64,000 nucleotides of DNA from Euborellia annulipes. Its lineage: Eukaryota; Arthropoda; Insecta; Dermaptera; Anisolabididae. This document shows positions 34,228-45,057 of the stretch, in pieces. Below the pieces are notes generated by a model. That model saw only the letters and a list, made by a program, of their open reading frames with translations, made no database searches and was not told where the DNA came from. Position numbers and translations under genes: made by a program. How positions within the stretch are numbered: the stretch's first letter is position 1; every line of letters starts with the position of its first letter. Location of the stretch: positions 1 through 64,000 of the forward strand of contig JAKCPI010009513.1 in assembly GCA_023213315.1 (NCBI GenBank), given 5' to 3'.

Positions 34228-35068
34228 TAGAAGAACTAGAGTTAGAATAGAACAGGTCTTTTTAAGAAAAAACAAAATATTTTTTTGACGCGCTGTATCT
34301 TTTCGATGAAATTTGCTAATTTCGGTATCGTATTTACGAATTGAATAAATTAATTAGAAAAATTATGTGTAGGTATTATATTTAGGTCTATCTTAAGTTG
34401 ATAGAACCTTGAAAAAAGAGAGGAAATGAGTGGGTCATCCTCTTACAGACCTACGTTTTATTTGAAAAGCACGAATACGAGCTCATTAAATTGCCAAGAT
34501 CAGGGGATGGGAGAGTAAAAAACGAGAGAAAATGCAGTGGCAAGAAGGAACTCTCCTGTTTTTTTTTTTTTTCTTTTTACTCGCCTTTTGCACGAGTGAA
34601 ACATAAAATAAAAAGAATTGTGGACGGTGAAGAGGAAAGGGGACGATTTTTCTTCATTACATTCGGCCTGAGCTAATTATTCGCTTGCGCCTTTTCTAAG
34701 GATTGGAGGTTGGCTAGGGGTGAATTCATCCCTCCCAAAAGCACGTTTTTTTCCCTTTTTTTTCTTCTGAATACTGCCACAAATAGTAATTTGTATAAAG
34801 AGAAAAGGGAAAAAGAAAACGTGTTGGAATTTGTGAAAAGTGAAAGAGAAAAAAAAAACGAAACAGCTAACTAATTTTTCTCCAGTAGCTTAGGACAAAA
34901 AAATAAATGAGTTTGGGATAAAGATTACTTAAATACGATATTTAATTAAAATTTTTAAAATAAATAATTCTTTAGTGAGTATCAATGACATCGAGGAGAG
35001 AAGTGAGTGTCGAACGATTAGGTAAATAATCTCAATAAGTTACAGTATTCATTAAGATTGTCTATAGT
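34228..35068. other. AT-rich stretch, no feature seen
   Basis: Purine- and pyrimidine-rich patches occur at 34500-34880. The frame at 34491-34676 is low-complexity and lacks motifs. Confidence 0.35.
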
Positions 35069-35230
35069 TTGGAGGGAAAGTTGTGTAGGTTTTCCGTGAA
35101 ACATATTTATAAATAAAATTATTTAGTACATGTGAGGTTTCACCAAGTTGTAAATGAAAGAAATATTGAATTTCTAACTCGATATATTTCGGGCTATTAA
35201 CCCATCTTCAGGAGTACATGTGACTGAGTG
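35069..35230 (-). repeat. Hammerhead-like repeat, family 3 copy b
   Basis: It matches 16450-16620. The embedded motif at 35177-35215 has complete core boxes (described separately). Confidence 0.7.
35177..35215 (-). ncRNA. Hammerhead ribozyme-like motif, intact core and stems
   Basis: The minus strand reads stem I ACTC, CTGAAGA, T, stem II GGG/CCC, GAAA, a 3-bp loopless stem III AUA/UAU, C at the expected cleavage position, then GAGT, which pairs fully with ACTC. All conserved core positions except the extra T fit the hammerhead consensus. Activity is unproven. Confidence 0.62.
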
Positions 35231-35453
35231 AATAAAAGAATAGATGCTACCAAGCAGGCTTGGGTAGGAGTGGGGGAGGAGTTGGGGATGTTTGCTTGAG
35301 ACTAGGGTTGCCTATGGAGGGGGCTCTATATTCTCATAAGAACTGATGATAGCATTATTTAAATAATTATTGGGATTTTCATTCGATCCTATCTAAATAA
35401 TTCTTTTCCATCACTACAGTCAGTCTTTTTACTTGAATTCTACACTGTTAAAA

Positions 35454-36036
35454 AAACTTCCAAAAAACTTCCTATACAAGTATAGGAACTCTGTTTCATA
35501 AACTGTTTATGAATATATTGAGAAAGTTCAATTTGTTGCCAACCTAACAAATGTCTTGTATATTTTAAAATTAATTATTTTGGTAAAAATTGTTAATTTT
35601 TATTTTTATTTTTATAGCTATTTAGTTGAATTACTTTATAAAAATTATTTAATTAGTATGATTGTAATATACTTCATAAATATTTAAATAGTTTAGAGCG
35701 CGAATTTCAAACCAGAATTTAATAAATTTAGATTTGTGAAAATAAATTTTAAAAGAATAATTTCAAGTTTCCTTAAATAATTATAAAATAATATTAATAA
35801 AAATTCCTTGAGGTAGTCGAGTTATTTGAGAACGTTTAGACCAGTGATTCTCAACTTGTCGCGGTACACTTTTAACGATTTCAAAATTTGGCGGCACACA
35901 AAGAAAAAGATAAGTTTAAAAGTTGGTAATTTGTTCATAAACTTTTATATTAATTTTATTTCACATCCTGGGCATATTAATATTCAACCACGAAAGTATA
36001 TGGAAAATGATTGAAAATTCATATTTTTTTTTTACA
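35454..36036. mobile_element. CACTG-ended non-autonomous DNA element
   Basis: The ends are CACTGTTAAAAAAACTTCC and TTTTTTTTTACAGTG. A TA dinucleotide flanks each side. Internal blocks are shared with 22168-22575. It contains an unrelated hAT-like left-end fragment at about 35852 (CAGTGATTCTCAACTTGTCG). CACTG termini fit the EnSpm/Chapaev-type groups, but the superfamily is uncertain. Confidence 0.55.
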
Positions 36037-36124
36037 GTGTAGTTTTATTAAAATTTTAATGATATACTGTATTTTTTCTTATAACAATTAACTACAGAGA
36101 ATATTAAACACCTCTAGCAGGCTG

Positions 36125-36460
36125 ATTTTTGGGCAAGGTTGCAAACAAAAACAATTTTTTTTATTTTTTCCTAATATTTCAAAAAGCATAATAGTTCTTC
36201 TTCTTCAGAGGAAATTTAAAAAAAAAAAAAAAAAAAAACAATGTTATATATAGTATTTTTACATTAAGGACATTATTATACCTTATTTAAATGTAAAACT
36301 ATCGTAAAAATACTATAATTAACATTAAGGTTTTTCCCTTTCCTTTGAAGAAGGATTGTGCCTTTGAAATATCAGGATTAAAACTCATTTGGAAAAATAA
36401 AAATTTTTTTTGTTTTTGTTTTTTCTCCTTGCATCATTGCAGAAAAATCAGCGTGCTGGA
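36125..36460. mobile_element. Foldback with paired hammerhead-like motifs (family 5, copy 1)
   Basis: The left, minus-oriented half (36167-36214) has CTGAAGA and GAAATATT with a 6-bp stem I (TTTCCT/AGGAAA). The right, plus-oriented half (36340-36378) has TTGAAGA, stem II AAGG/CCTT and GAAATATC, with stem I TCCT/AGGA. Outer arms share AAAAACAATTTTTTTTAT-like sequence. An A-run occupies 36217-36238. Confidence 0.65.
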
Positions 36461-36668
36461 AGTGTTTCATATTATAATTCTTTCGGCATCGCTCATTAAA
36501 TTACAACTTTAGAGAATATTTGTATTGTTTTTTTGATGTATTAATTGATATTAGTGTTATTTGTATTAATGTTTTTGTATTCTGTTTATTTTATATCAAT
36601 GAATTTTGTACATACTGGCGGGATGGCCTATAGACAACGGGCAAAATAAAAAAACAAAAAACGATAGA
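36461..36668 (+). mobile_element. Possible non-LTR retroelement 3' end
   Basis: A T-rich stretch ends with CTGGCGGGATGGCCTATAGA and CAACGGGCAAAATAAAA, resembling LINE 3' UTRs that finish GGCGGGATGGCC...ATAAA. No reverse transcriptase is present, so this is a resemblance call only. Confidence 0.3.
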
Positions 36669-36748
36669 GAATATCAAAGTATGTGAATATTTATGTCACA
36701 AATGACAATAAAAACAAAATGAAATATTAATTAAATTAATTAATGCTA

Positions 36749-36799
36749 CTTGGATACCAGATGGCTTAAATAAAAATGCCTGAACCCACAATATATAGA
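36749..36799 (+). mobile_element. SINE-1 central fragment
   Basis: GGATACCAGATGGCTTAAAT followed by AAAAATGCCTGAACCC matches the downstream hairpin arm and adjacent body of SINE-1. A pogo-like element begins just after it. Confidence 0.6.
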
Positions 36800-36800
36800 A

Positions 36801-37394
36801 TAAGGTGGGGCAAAAGTCCGCAGTTTTTCTTTGGGAATTTTTCCTTCCTATGAAAGATACAATAAAAATAGGAACATCCCCTGAAAGCCTGGTTAATTGG
36901 CTATCTTACATAATTTTTTTGGTTTCCAATTCGCTAGCATAAGAGTAGGAGAGGTATTTAAACAAAAATTTTCATTTGCGGACTTTTGCCCCACCGAGCG
37001 GGGTAAAAATCCGCACTAGCGGGGCAAAAAGTTCTTAGGTGCAAACAATTGCCCCTGCAGCGAACAACCTCTGGAACCAGGGTATAAAAAAGACTTAATA
37101 AGAAATACATTAGGTATAGGTATGTTTTATGTATTTATTTTATTTATTAGAAATACACAATAGGCCTAATAACAATTAGTCCCCAGTAAGATTGAAGTTC
37201 ATAACCTGCATAAACATTTCGGGTCGTGCTCGTTTCCCTAGGCTCATTAATCCGAGTAACTACTAGGTAGGGTATTAGAAACCCAGAAAATACTAGGTAG
37301 GGGTATTAGAAAGTCGAATACCATTGGGCGATATTGGTTCCATTGGAGATCCATTGGGCCTTTTGCCCCGTCGAGGCCGCGGACTTTTGCCCCA
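36801..37394. mobile_element. pogo-like terminal-repeat cluster (GGGGCAAAAGTCCGC type)
   Basis: GGTGGGGCAAAAGTCCGC at 36804-36821 has its exact 18-base inverse at 36978-36995 and a 16-base inverse at 37379-37394. Partial copies (GGGGTAAAAATCCGC, AGCGGGGCAAAAAGTT) lie at 37000-37030. Repeated subterminal motifs of this kind fit pogo-type elements. The short 192-bp unit may be a derivative nested in, or sharing the left end of, a 594-bp one. No intact transposase is seen. Confidence 0.6.
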
Positions 37395-37457
37395 TTTAGC
37401 TATTTTCATCGAAGTGTTACAAAAAATTTTTATTGTTAACTGTAGAGAAGAAAAAAT

Positions 37458-38387
37458 CTGGTGTGACTGGCGCACAGCACACAACTTTCTCTTACCTTCG
37501 GTAATCGAAAGTTGTGTTCTGTGCTTGTCACACCAGATTTTTTGTGTCGACATGTATTTAGTTTCCGACAGTACGGTACATTCGATTTTCAAGATGTAAA
37601 ATTTTTTTTTTTTTTTTTAAAACATTCACACTTCTTTCTCATTCACACTCCACTCACACACACATTCACACAGTCTTTTCGGCAACTCAGGCCATTTAAG
37701 ACTTTAGACGATAACCGTTATTATATAAATATACATATAGGGGTCCAGGCATTCTTATTTAAGCATTTGGTATCCAATTGGCTTAAATAAAATCATCGGA
37801 CTGCCTGGGGTCCGAACCCGCGACGTTTGGTATACGAGGTTAGACCTAACTCTACATGCCGAGGGCAGATGTAAAATTTATAAGTATGGGAAAATATTTA
37901 TATTTTGTTATCATGACAACCATTTCTCCTATCTTTTCTATGGAGTACAAGAGTAAAGTGGTCTTCAGAAGATTTCAATCACAAAATAAGAATATACATT
38001 TTAAAGAGAATCTAAAAAATAATTGATTTTTGAATTTAAAAAAAAATCGTTGGAGCAAATTTAGAGAAAATCGAAAAAAACTGAAAAAGTGCATCAGTAA
38101 AGTACTAGTACTCTTTGGCCATTTTTGTTCAAAAGCTTCGTGTCACGTCCCATGGGGGTGCCTAACTTAAATATACAATTTCAACCTCCTAGCTCTTTTC
38201 GTTCTTGAGATATTTTGTTCACAGACACACACACACAGACAGACAGACCATGTCGCGGAAACCACTTTTTTGGATTCAGGGGACCTCAAAACGTGAAGAT
38301 CCATCAAAATCTCGACATCGAATTTTTGACATGAATCCAATACTTTTTCTCTCTATATATTAACATATATATAGAGGTAAGAGAAAG
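37458..38387 (+). mobile_element. Family P element, copy 7, split by a SINE
   Basis: It has a complete 5' hairpin (CTGGTGTGACTGGCGCACAG ... CTTGTCACACCAG), the interior blocks and the 3' terminus GGTAAGAGAAAG at 38376-38387. A SINE-1 copy with a 12-bp duplication sits in the hairpin-proximal part. Frames near 37293-37790 are read through the hairpin and are not genes. Confidence 0.88.
37604..37866 (-). mobile_element. SINE-1 copy E, inside a P element
   Basis: AGATGTAAAATT occurs at 37592-37603 and 37867-37878, giving a 12-bp duplication of P sequence and dating the SINE after that P copy. Head, internal hairpin and 3' domain are present, but the head's 5' portion is eroded (GAGGTTAGACCTAAC). 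Confidence 0.9.
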
Positions 38388-38390
38388 TAA

Positions 38391-39756
38391 AAAGGTTTTA
38401 AAATATTTATTTAGGGTTATCAGCTTGCAATCAAAGACATTAGACAGTTAGAAAAGTGCATGCTGGTACATGTTGCAATCATGAGAATTTCCATAAATAT
38501 TAGATGGAAGGTGACAAAAACATAAATTTGCCACTTTGGAAAACGCTAAATGCATTTTTTAATTAAATTTTTGACGTTCTTTAATTACGTTTAGAACAAC
38601 GCAAGATGAGATATCAAGGGGATTAGGACTGCACCAAAGTTTCTTTAAATATTCTGAAATATCTCCCGAAAAGGTTTTGTTACCGGATGCCTAAACCTGT
38701 ATTTTGGATAAAGTTTCTACCTTAGTCTCTAGTTGTAATATTTTGAAAATTAAAATATGAAAATAAAACACTCGGTATATTGGTTCCACATCTTTTGCAA
38801 TTATTGTAAATAATAAATATTTTAATAATTAAATAGAGATTTAAAATTAATTTTTTTTTTATTCAAAGGGAATGTTTAGTTTTATTTTTAGCAAGGCGCT
38901 ATTAATGTTAAAATAAAAAAAAATCCCGTGTGTTTTAATTAATTATAGTAGACTTTTATTTTTTCCTCTGAAAAATTAATAGCTTCTAATTGAAGCTGAC
39001 TCGTGTTTACACCCTTAAATATGCCCTTTTGTCAAAAGAACAAGGGGGTGGCTTTTCTTGCCATCAGAGAAGGCGATTTCTTTTCATTTCGTTCCTTTTC
39101 TTTCTACTTCCTATTCACCTGCTCTTTTTCCCTCGACACTCATTTCGTTTAATTTGACTTCGTAGTCATTAACAAAGGAAAAACATTAATTATAAAAAAA
39201 AGGGAGCAAGAAAAAGAGTCTATGCGCAATCTAACCATTATCATTTATTGTTAATTAGAACAGGAATCGCCCTTTTTATCATTCATAATGAATTCGCTTA
39301 AATTTATTATTCTTTTTGTAATGATCGATGGTTTATGGTGAAAGGAAAAAATGTAAAATATTGATTAATTAACATTTTGCTTGTAATAAACTATTATTTT
39401 TTTGTTTTTTTGAAAATTTTGGTCATAGGCATGGATTTACTAGTCAAGTGGAGATTTTCCAAGTAACTTTTTGAGTATTCGCAATTTAAAATAGATAGTC
39501 TATTCAAATTAATTAATTTGAACACTTTATTTTTTTATATATAAAATTGTAAGTTTGTAATTGTAAACTTTCGATTCAAATGGCGATATCAGTATTAAGA
39601 TACTGTCACATATATAGATTTTTATTCAGGTGGTGTAATTAAATAATTATCAAAATTTATGGGAATATTAGCTTTTTCTCTTAAATTTTTGTTCCACTTC
39701 ACTTTCTAGGAAAGAAAATTTTTTTTAAAAATTACAGCTGTTCAATGATTTTATTT
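38391..39756. other. AT-rich stretch, no feature seen
   Basis: No open frame, tRNA-like box or transposon end was recognised. Confidence 0.35.
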
Positions 39757-40000
39757 ATTTATTTATTTTTTGTCGGCTGTTAGGTTGCCCCCATTCAGCC
39801 CTAGAAGTATATATACAAAATTAATTATATAAAAGTAAATCTTTCACAGTTACTGTCCTTATAAAATTACATGCATACCAATAAAAACTATCAAAGAATA
39901 CAAAAACAATACAATAATAGCAATAGCATTCAAAAACAATACAACAATATCCATACATAAAAATAATCTTTCTTTGAATATAAATATAAATTTTGTTATT
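39757..40000 (-). mobile_element. Possible LINE 3' fragment with ATAA-type tail
   Basis: The minus strand ends GGGCTGAATGGGGGCAACCT, AACAGCCGACAAAAAATAAA and then ATAA repeats. Upstream lies T-rich sequence with TATTGTATTGTTTTTGTATT motifs. A GC-richer end followed by a tetranucleotide tail resembles truncated non-LTR retroelements. No coding part remains. Confidence 0.4.
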
Positions 40001-40937
40001 GAAACATAATATGTCAGTAATGAAGTAATTATAATAAATGAACTTAACTAGTTTAGTTAAGGCAGCCTTCGCTTATAGATTTTCTCTAAACTTCTAGCAT
40101 TAATGAATAATTAAAAATTATAATACAGATTTTACCGCGATGCCATGGATAGTCGCGTCACAATATAATCATGCGCATTACTTTCATAATGAACCCTGTA
40201 TATCCATGAGCGTCCACAGTTGTATATTTGAAATAGAATTACTTATAAATTTATAATTTTTATTTTAATTATTTGAAAAAATTATATTTTTTTATTAATG
40301 AAGAGGTCATATGACCTTTGAAATTAAAATACCTAAATTTATTATCTTCCCTGACAATTACTCCTCTTTATTATTTATTGTTATTTAATCGATAAGCAAA
40401 ATTGTTTAAAATGTCAAGATGGAACGTTGCCGACTTTTTTAACTAAATAATAATAATAGAAATGAATGTAAACATCCACTCAAAAGAATGCGGAAGAATA
40501 AAAAAGACGTTGAAAAGAAAGAAAAAACGACATTTGAGGATAGAGTACAAAGATAACGTCATCAACATGACGTCATGTGCACCTGTTTGCCTTTCTTAAA
40601 AAGAAAATAGGGAAGGGGGATTGAAAATAAAAAAAGCTCTCTTGTTATATATTCATAAATAAAATTAATGAATAATTATATTTTGGAATTGGTTTCATTC
40701 AATTAAAATAAATAAATTGGACCTTGTTATTACTTTATTTTATAATTTATAATAAATAACAGCATGACTAAATTTAATTAGGCTAATTTTAATAAAAAAA
40801 CAATTACTCTCATTTCATTTATTATTTTAAATAAATTTTAATTTATAGAATTATAAGTAAAAATTTTAATTTCACTTTATTATATAAAATTATTTTATAG
40901 GATGAAGATTTATAAGTGATGCCGAGAAACATAATTC
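40001..40937. other. AT-rich stretch, no feature seen
   Basis: CATCAACATGACGTCATGTG at about 40559 is a palindromic CRE-like site. Nothing else is distinguishable. Confidence 0.3.
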
Positions 40938-41216
40938 AAAACACTACCATGACGCTGTCTTTTCGGCAAGGATGTAGGGAGGAAAAACAAAAACAAGGGT
41001 TTTTTATTTTTTTCCCAAATGAGTTTTATTCCTAATATTTCAAAGGAAAACCTTGGCTGTATTTGTAATGTTAACGGAGTGTAATATGAGTTTCCTCTGA
41101 AGAAGAGCCTTTGTGCCTTCGAAATATTATAAATAAAACTCATTTGGGAAAAATAAAAAACCCTTGTTTTTGTTTTTTCCTCACTATATCCTTGCCGAAA
41201 AGACAGCGTCATGGTG
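40938..41216. mobile_element. Foldback of two near-identical arms (family 5, copy 2)
   Basis: The arm 40938-41042 is inverted at 41110-41216, sharing TGACGCTGTCTTTTCGGCAA and AAACAAAAACAAGGG. The plus half holds a hammerhead-like motif (41091-41135: TTTCCT, CTGAAGA, AAG/CTT, GAAATATT). The minus half keeps only the GAAATATTAGGA side. Frames at 40910-41212 and 41111-41302 are produced by the arms. Confidence 0.75.
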
Positions 41217-41992
41217 GTATTTTGTATTTTATAGGATGTTATGATCAGAACTATAGAGAGAGCAGGGCAGGGGGGATAAATAGTCGGGCCCGAGCCCTTT
41301 AAGGGAACTTTTTAAACTACAACCCTAAAATCCTACTGAAAAAAATTAGATTATTTTTAAAAGATTTCTCCAACTCTTAATATTTCAAAAAAAAAGGATT
41401 AAAATTTTCTTTCTGGCTCTTTTAAACTCCAACTTTTTAATTGGTTATGAAATAAGAGAAAGTAAAAAAAATATTTTTCCCATCTGAAGCGCATATATAA
41501 ACTATTTTGGGCAGGGTCCCCATATTAATATACAGCCAAAGGCCTGGTAAGGCTCTCGGCGGCCTTGTATATAACATTATAATAATAGCAATAATAATAA
41601 AAAAGTTAAAAAAATTTATCTATAAATTTTATTAATTTTCAACCAACACACCAACCAACCATCCGTGTATTGATGAAGTAACTGCGGCTCATCAGAGTCT
41701 TCGAGATATAATAACAACGTTCAACCACTGGATGGTTACTTTAGAGAAAGAGAGCTGCCAAAATGTTAATTAAATGAAAAAATTAATATTTTAACTTGTC
41801 ACTGGATAAAAAAAAAAACATTCGTTCGTGCTGATATTAGCCCTCTGCTTCTCTATTTTTTTTTTAAATATTTCTTACACATTACTTGACAGGGGAGCTC
41901 CACCAAATCATTTTTTTTAAACTTATGATGACCAGGCGTGATGCTGGTCGAAATATCTACGAATTAAAATTGATGTGATGCTGGTTTTTATT
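41217..41992. other. AT-rich stretch with weak hammerhead-like remnants
   Basis: At about 41932-41957, TGATGACCAG...CTGGTCGAAATATC resembles a decayed hammerhead core. At 41690-41705 CTCATCAG is a minus-strand CTGATGAG without a partner box. No gene is seen. Confidence 0.25.
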
Positions 41993-42000
41993 CTCTAGCC

Positions 42001-42355
42001 CAGCGTTTCCCAACCTTTTGAAGTCCACGGCACCCCAAAGATGCGTTGGGAATAATATTACACACTAGCGGCACCCTTCCTTTTTTTCCTTATCAAATCG
42101 AAATTTTTTTCCACCCTGGGGCAAATTTTTTTTTCCCTTGCGTGAAAATCATTTGACCTTTTTTTGGCAAAGCTTAATTTTTTCCGATCTGCGGAAAATT
42201 TTGCCGCTTCCATTTTAATCATTTGACCTTTTTTTTAGCAAAACTTTATTTTTTCGTCTCTTTATTTTATTTTTTTTATCTAAATATCTAGCGGCACCCC
42301 TTAGACATTCTCGCGGCACCCTTGGGTGCCGGGGCACACCGGTTGGGAACCACTG
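42001..42355. mobile_element. hAT-like MITE, perfect 8-bp target duplication
   Basis: CTCTAGCC at 41993-42000 recurs at 42356-42363. The ends are CAGCGTTTCCCAACCTTTTG and CACACCGGTTGGGAACCACTG, with GCGGCACCC repeated inside both ends. It is 355 bp with no frame. Confidence 0.92.
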
Positions 42356-42649
42356 CTCTAGCCCATTCGTTATAAAAGAAAGAATATATGCGACATATCA
42401 GTAAGAAAAAATAATTTAATATTTCCAATCTCTTAAAATATTCAACCATACTTGAAATTTTGTTATAATATTAATTTTTATTTATATAAGATAAAACATC
42501 TTAGTATTTTAATTGATTCTTGGAATTGTTTCAATTTTCTACTTGAAAGAAATATAATATTCCTCTTTATAGTTTACTTTTCTTCTAAAAAAAGGGGATT
42601 GAAAAAAGCAATTTTATATTAAAAATAAAAATAAACAAGAGAGCGAAAG

Positions 42650-43135
42650 AGAGAGTAAGAGTGGGGGAGAAGAAGGGCGCAAGCAAGGTTTGGTAAGTTG
42701 AAGATAGGTGGCGCCATTGGGATTGGCTAAACGGCTAAGCTTTTATTGTTTCTAGTGTGTTTAGCCAGAGATAGCGTCTCCAGCGTTTTTCTCATCATCC
42801 CTGCTTTGCCTTACTTCTTTTTTTTTTATTTTTATTTTTTATTTCACCCCTGACGGCGTCCGCTCCGTTTGCGTCCGTCTGTCTGTCTGTAGGTCCTGGG
42901 ACTGGCCGTGTATAAGGGAAGGGGTCCGACCACCCTGGCCGGGTGTGGGAGGTGGAAGACCACCCTGCGATCCAATCCACCCCCGCATCTCCTTCAACCC
43001 CTGCGACGCCAATCCTGCTCAGCTCGGGAATATAGATATATAAAAAATCAATGTTTCGCCAATCAGATGCATATAACGACCAGCAACGAGGCTTGTGGGG
43101 CGCGTCCTGGGAGGAACAAGCAGTGACATAGAAAA
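42650..43135. other. GC-rich island, unknown function
   Basis: This region is distinctly GC-richer than its flanks, with AGAGCGAAAGAGAGAGTAAG at the start and GGGTCCGACCACCCTGGCCG in the centre. Frames on both strands are proline/arginine-rich without motifs. It could be a regulatory island or an unannotated exon. Confidence 0.25.
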
Positions 43136-43320
43136 TAAATAATATATCTAAGGCGTAGAAGAGAAAGCGTTGCGAAAAGCCAAGTCTGCAAAAATATCTC
43201 TTTTTTTTGTCTTATAAAAATTATTTCAATCTTTTATGCCAAATATGACTTGAATTTAATTAAAATTTTATTTAAGATTTAGATTCTTTAAATATAAATA
43301 CTTAGTAAGTCCTATATCTT

Positions 43321-44035
43321 ATATACTAATAAACGAGCAAGGTGTTTGTAATCACATCAGTTCTCGAAAATGGCTTTAACGATTTTTGACAAATTTTAAA
43401 TATATACTATTTCTTGTACCAATATGAAATTGTGCTAGGCCACATCCTTGGGAAAATTCGGGTACTTATACTTACTTTACTGATGTACTAGTTTAGTTTT
43501 TTCTATTTAATGATTTCTTTAAAATTTAAATTTTTACTATTTGTGGTATACAAAACAAACTACAATTGATCTAGGCTTTGGGATGCTTCGAGTCATTAGT
43601 ACTTTACTTATGTACTTTTTGAGTATTTTTCAATTTTCTCCAAAATTATCTTTAACGATTTCTTTAAAATTCTAAATATTTACTATTTTCGGCATACAAA
43701 ATAAATTCCGTTTAATCTCGTCTTTGGGAAACCTCGAGTAGAGTGAGCACCACAATTAAGTCCCCACCTAATAGCTAGAGCCTTAAGTATATTGTATAAT
43801 ATATGGTGTATAGTGAAATAATTTTAATGACCGAAAAGGTAAAACATAACTGGTATAGATGTTTTTATTTTACCTTTTCAAATTTAAAATTATTTCATCA
43901 TATACATATACATATAATTACTTAAGGTTAGCTATCAGGCAGGGACTTAATTGTGACACTCACTGTACTAGTACTTTATTTTACGCTATTTTTTAGTTTT
44001 TTGCAATTTTCTCAAAAAAAAAAAAAAAAAAAAAA
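43321..44035 (-). repeat. Diverged P-related sequence in tandem partial copies
   Basis: Three successive stretches share the order ACGATTT, AAATTTTAAAT, CTTTACTGATGTACT and GTTTTTTC, at about 43378, 43500 and 43640. They resemble the P interior in minus orientation (AGTACTTTACTGATGTACTT, GATTTTCTC). This appears to be an older sister family. A mariner-type MITE is inserted in it. Confidence 0.45.
43741..43965. mobile_element. Tc1/mariner-type MITE, TA target duplication
   Basis: The ends GAGTGAGCACCACAATTAAG and CTTAATTGTGACACTCACTG are imperfect inverted repeats of about 45 bp, flanked by TA (43739-43740 and 43966-43967). CACAATTAAGTCCC is conserved in both arms. It is 225 bp with no transposase. 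Confidence 0.85.
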
Positions 44036-44797
44036 AAATTACAGCCCCGAATATTGTAATTAGTTGCATTCATTTTCGAGAGGAAATAGAGATTCAATCA
44101 ATATATTAATTAATGGCTTTTAAAATCACATATTTATTTCATTTAGTTTGTTACCCATTAAATAATGAATATATTTTCTGATGTGAAAGTCCTCTTTTCG
44201 ATATTATCTCTAAATTCTATGAAATCATCAGTGGAAAAGCATTCCCCAATTCGTTGCTGCTGTGTTGGTGGCCGGTCTGTAGTTTGCAGGCGTTAGCGTT
44301 CTAGTCATGTCTCATTCAAAATTAAACATTTTTCTTCTTAATTCGTGAATCATGAACCAAGATTCCGTCTTGAACAAAGATCTCAGGGCCCTGCTGAAAC
44401 TCATATGGGTGCTTCCAAGAAAGCACTCGGTATTAAAAATTTTGATTAAAATTTTAAGTTTATTCAATAAAAAAATGAACCAAATAATTTAGATGCGAAT
44501 TCTAAGTACTTAATCTTCTAAGAGCTTTCTTTTATTTTATGATAATTTTAGTTATAAAATGATGATCTAATTTTTTTTTTATATAAAATTTTGAATAATT
44601 CATAAGTTCATTGAAGAAAAAAGTTATGTTAATGCAAGTATCTCATATGCGTGTTTTATTTATGGCTATAATTATTAAAAATTCGTCAAAAACTATTTTT
44701 GACAAAATATATTTTTCATTAGTATAAAAGAAAAATTAAAAATATCTTTTTATTTTAATTGATCGATGAAATATACAATTTTTTTTTTTTTTTATTA
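44036..44797. other. AT-rich stretch with a GC-richer patch
   Basis: A GC-richer patch lies at 44240-44420 (GTTGGTGGCCGGTCTGTAG). No open frame or element end was recognised. Confidence 0.3.
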
Positions 44798-44805
44798 AAA
44801 TCACT

Positions 44806-45049
44806 CATGGGCGTAGCCAGGGGAAGGCAGGGGGGCCAATGTCCCCCCTGGCTGGTCCTAAAAATTAAAAAAAAAAAACAAATATATATTTTTTCCCATT
44901 GGGAATTTTTTTTAACACTATATTAATTTAATTTTTTTTTTTATTTAAATAAATAATTAATAACCTATGTATATATTAATTGCAAACCCCCCCCTCTCGC
45001 TCTAACGAGGGGTTGCCCCCCCCTAACAAGAATTCTGGCTACGCCCATG
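44806..45049. mobile_element. hAT-like MITE, perfect 8-bp target duplication
   Basis: AAATCACT at 44798-44805 recurs at 45050-45057. The ends CATGGGCGTAGCCAGG and CTGGCTACGCCCATG are near-perfect inverted repeats. C-rich subterminal runs and an AT-rich core make up its 244 bp. Confidence 0.93.
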
Positions 45050-45057
45050 AAATCACT

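Noticed and set aside
37293..37790. Several overlapping frames on both strands
   Set aside because: They read through the P hairpin and a SINE-1 copy, which produces mirror-image frames.
41690..41710. CTGATGAG on the minus strand as a hammerhead core
   Set aside because: No GAAA box follows at a suitable distance.
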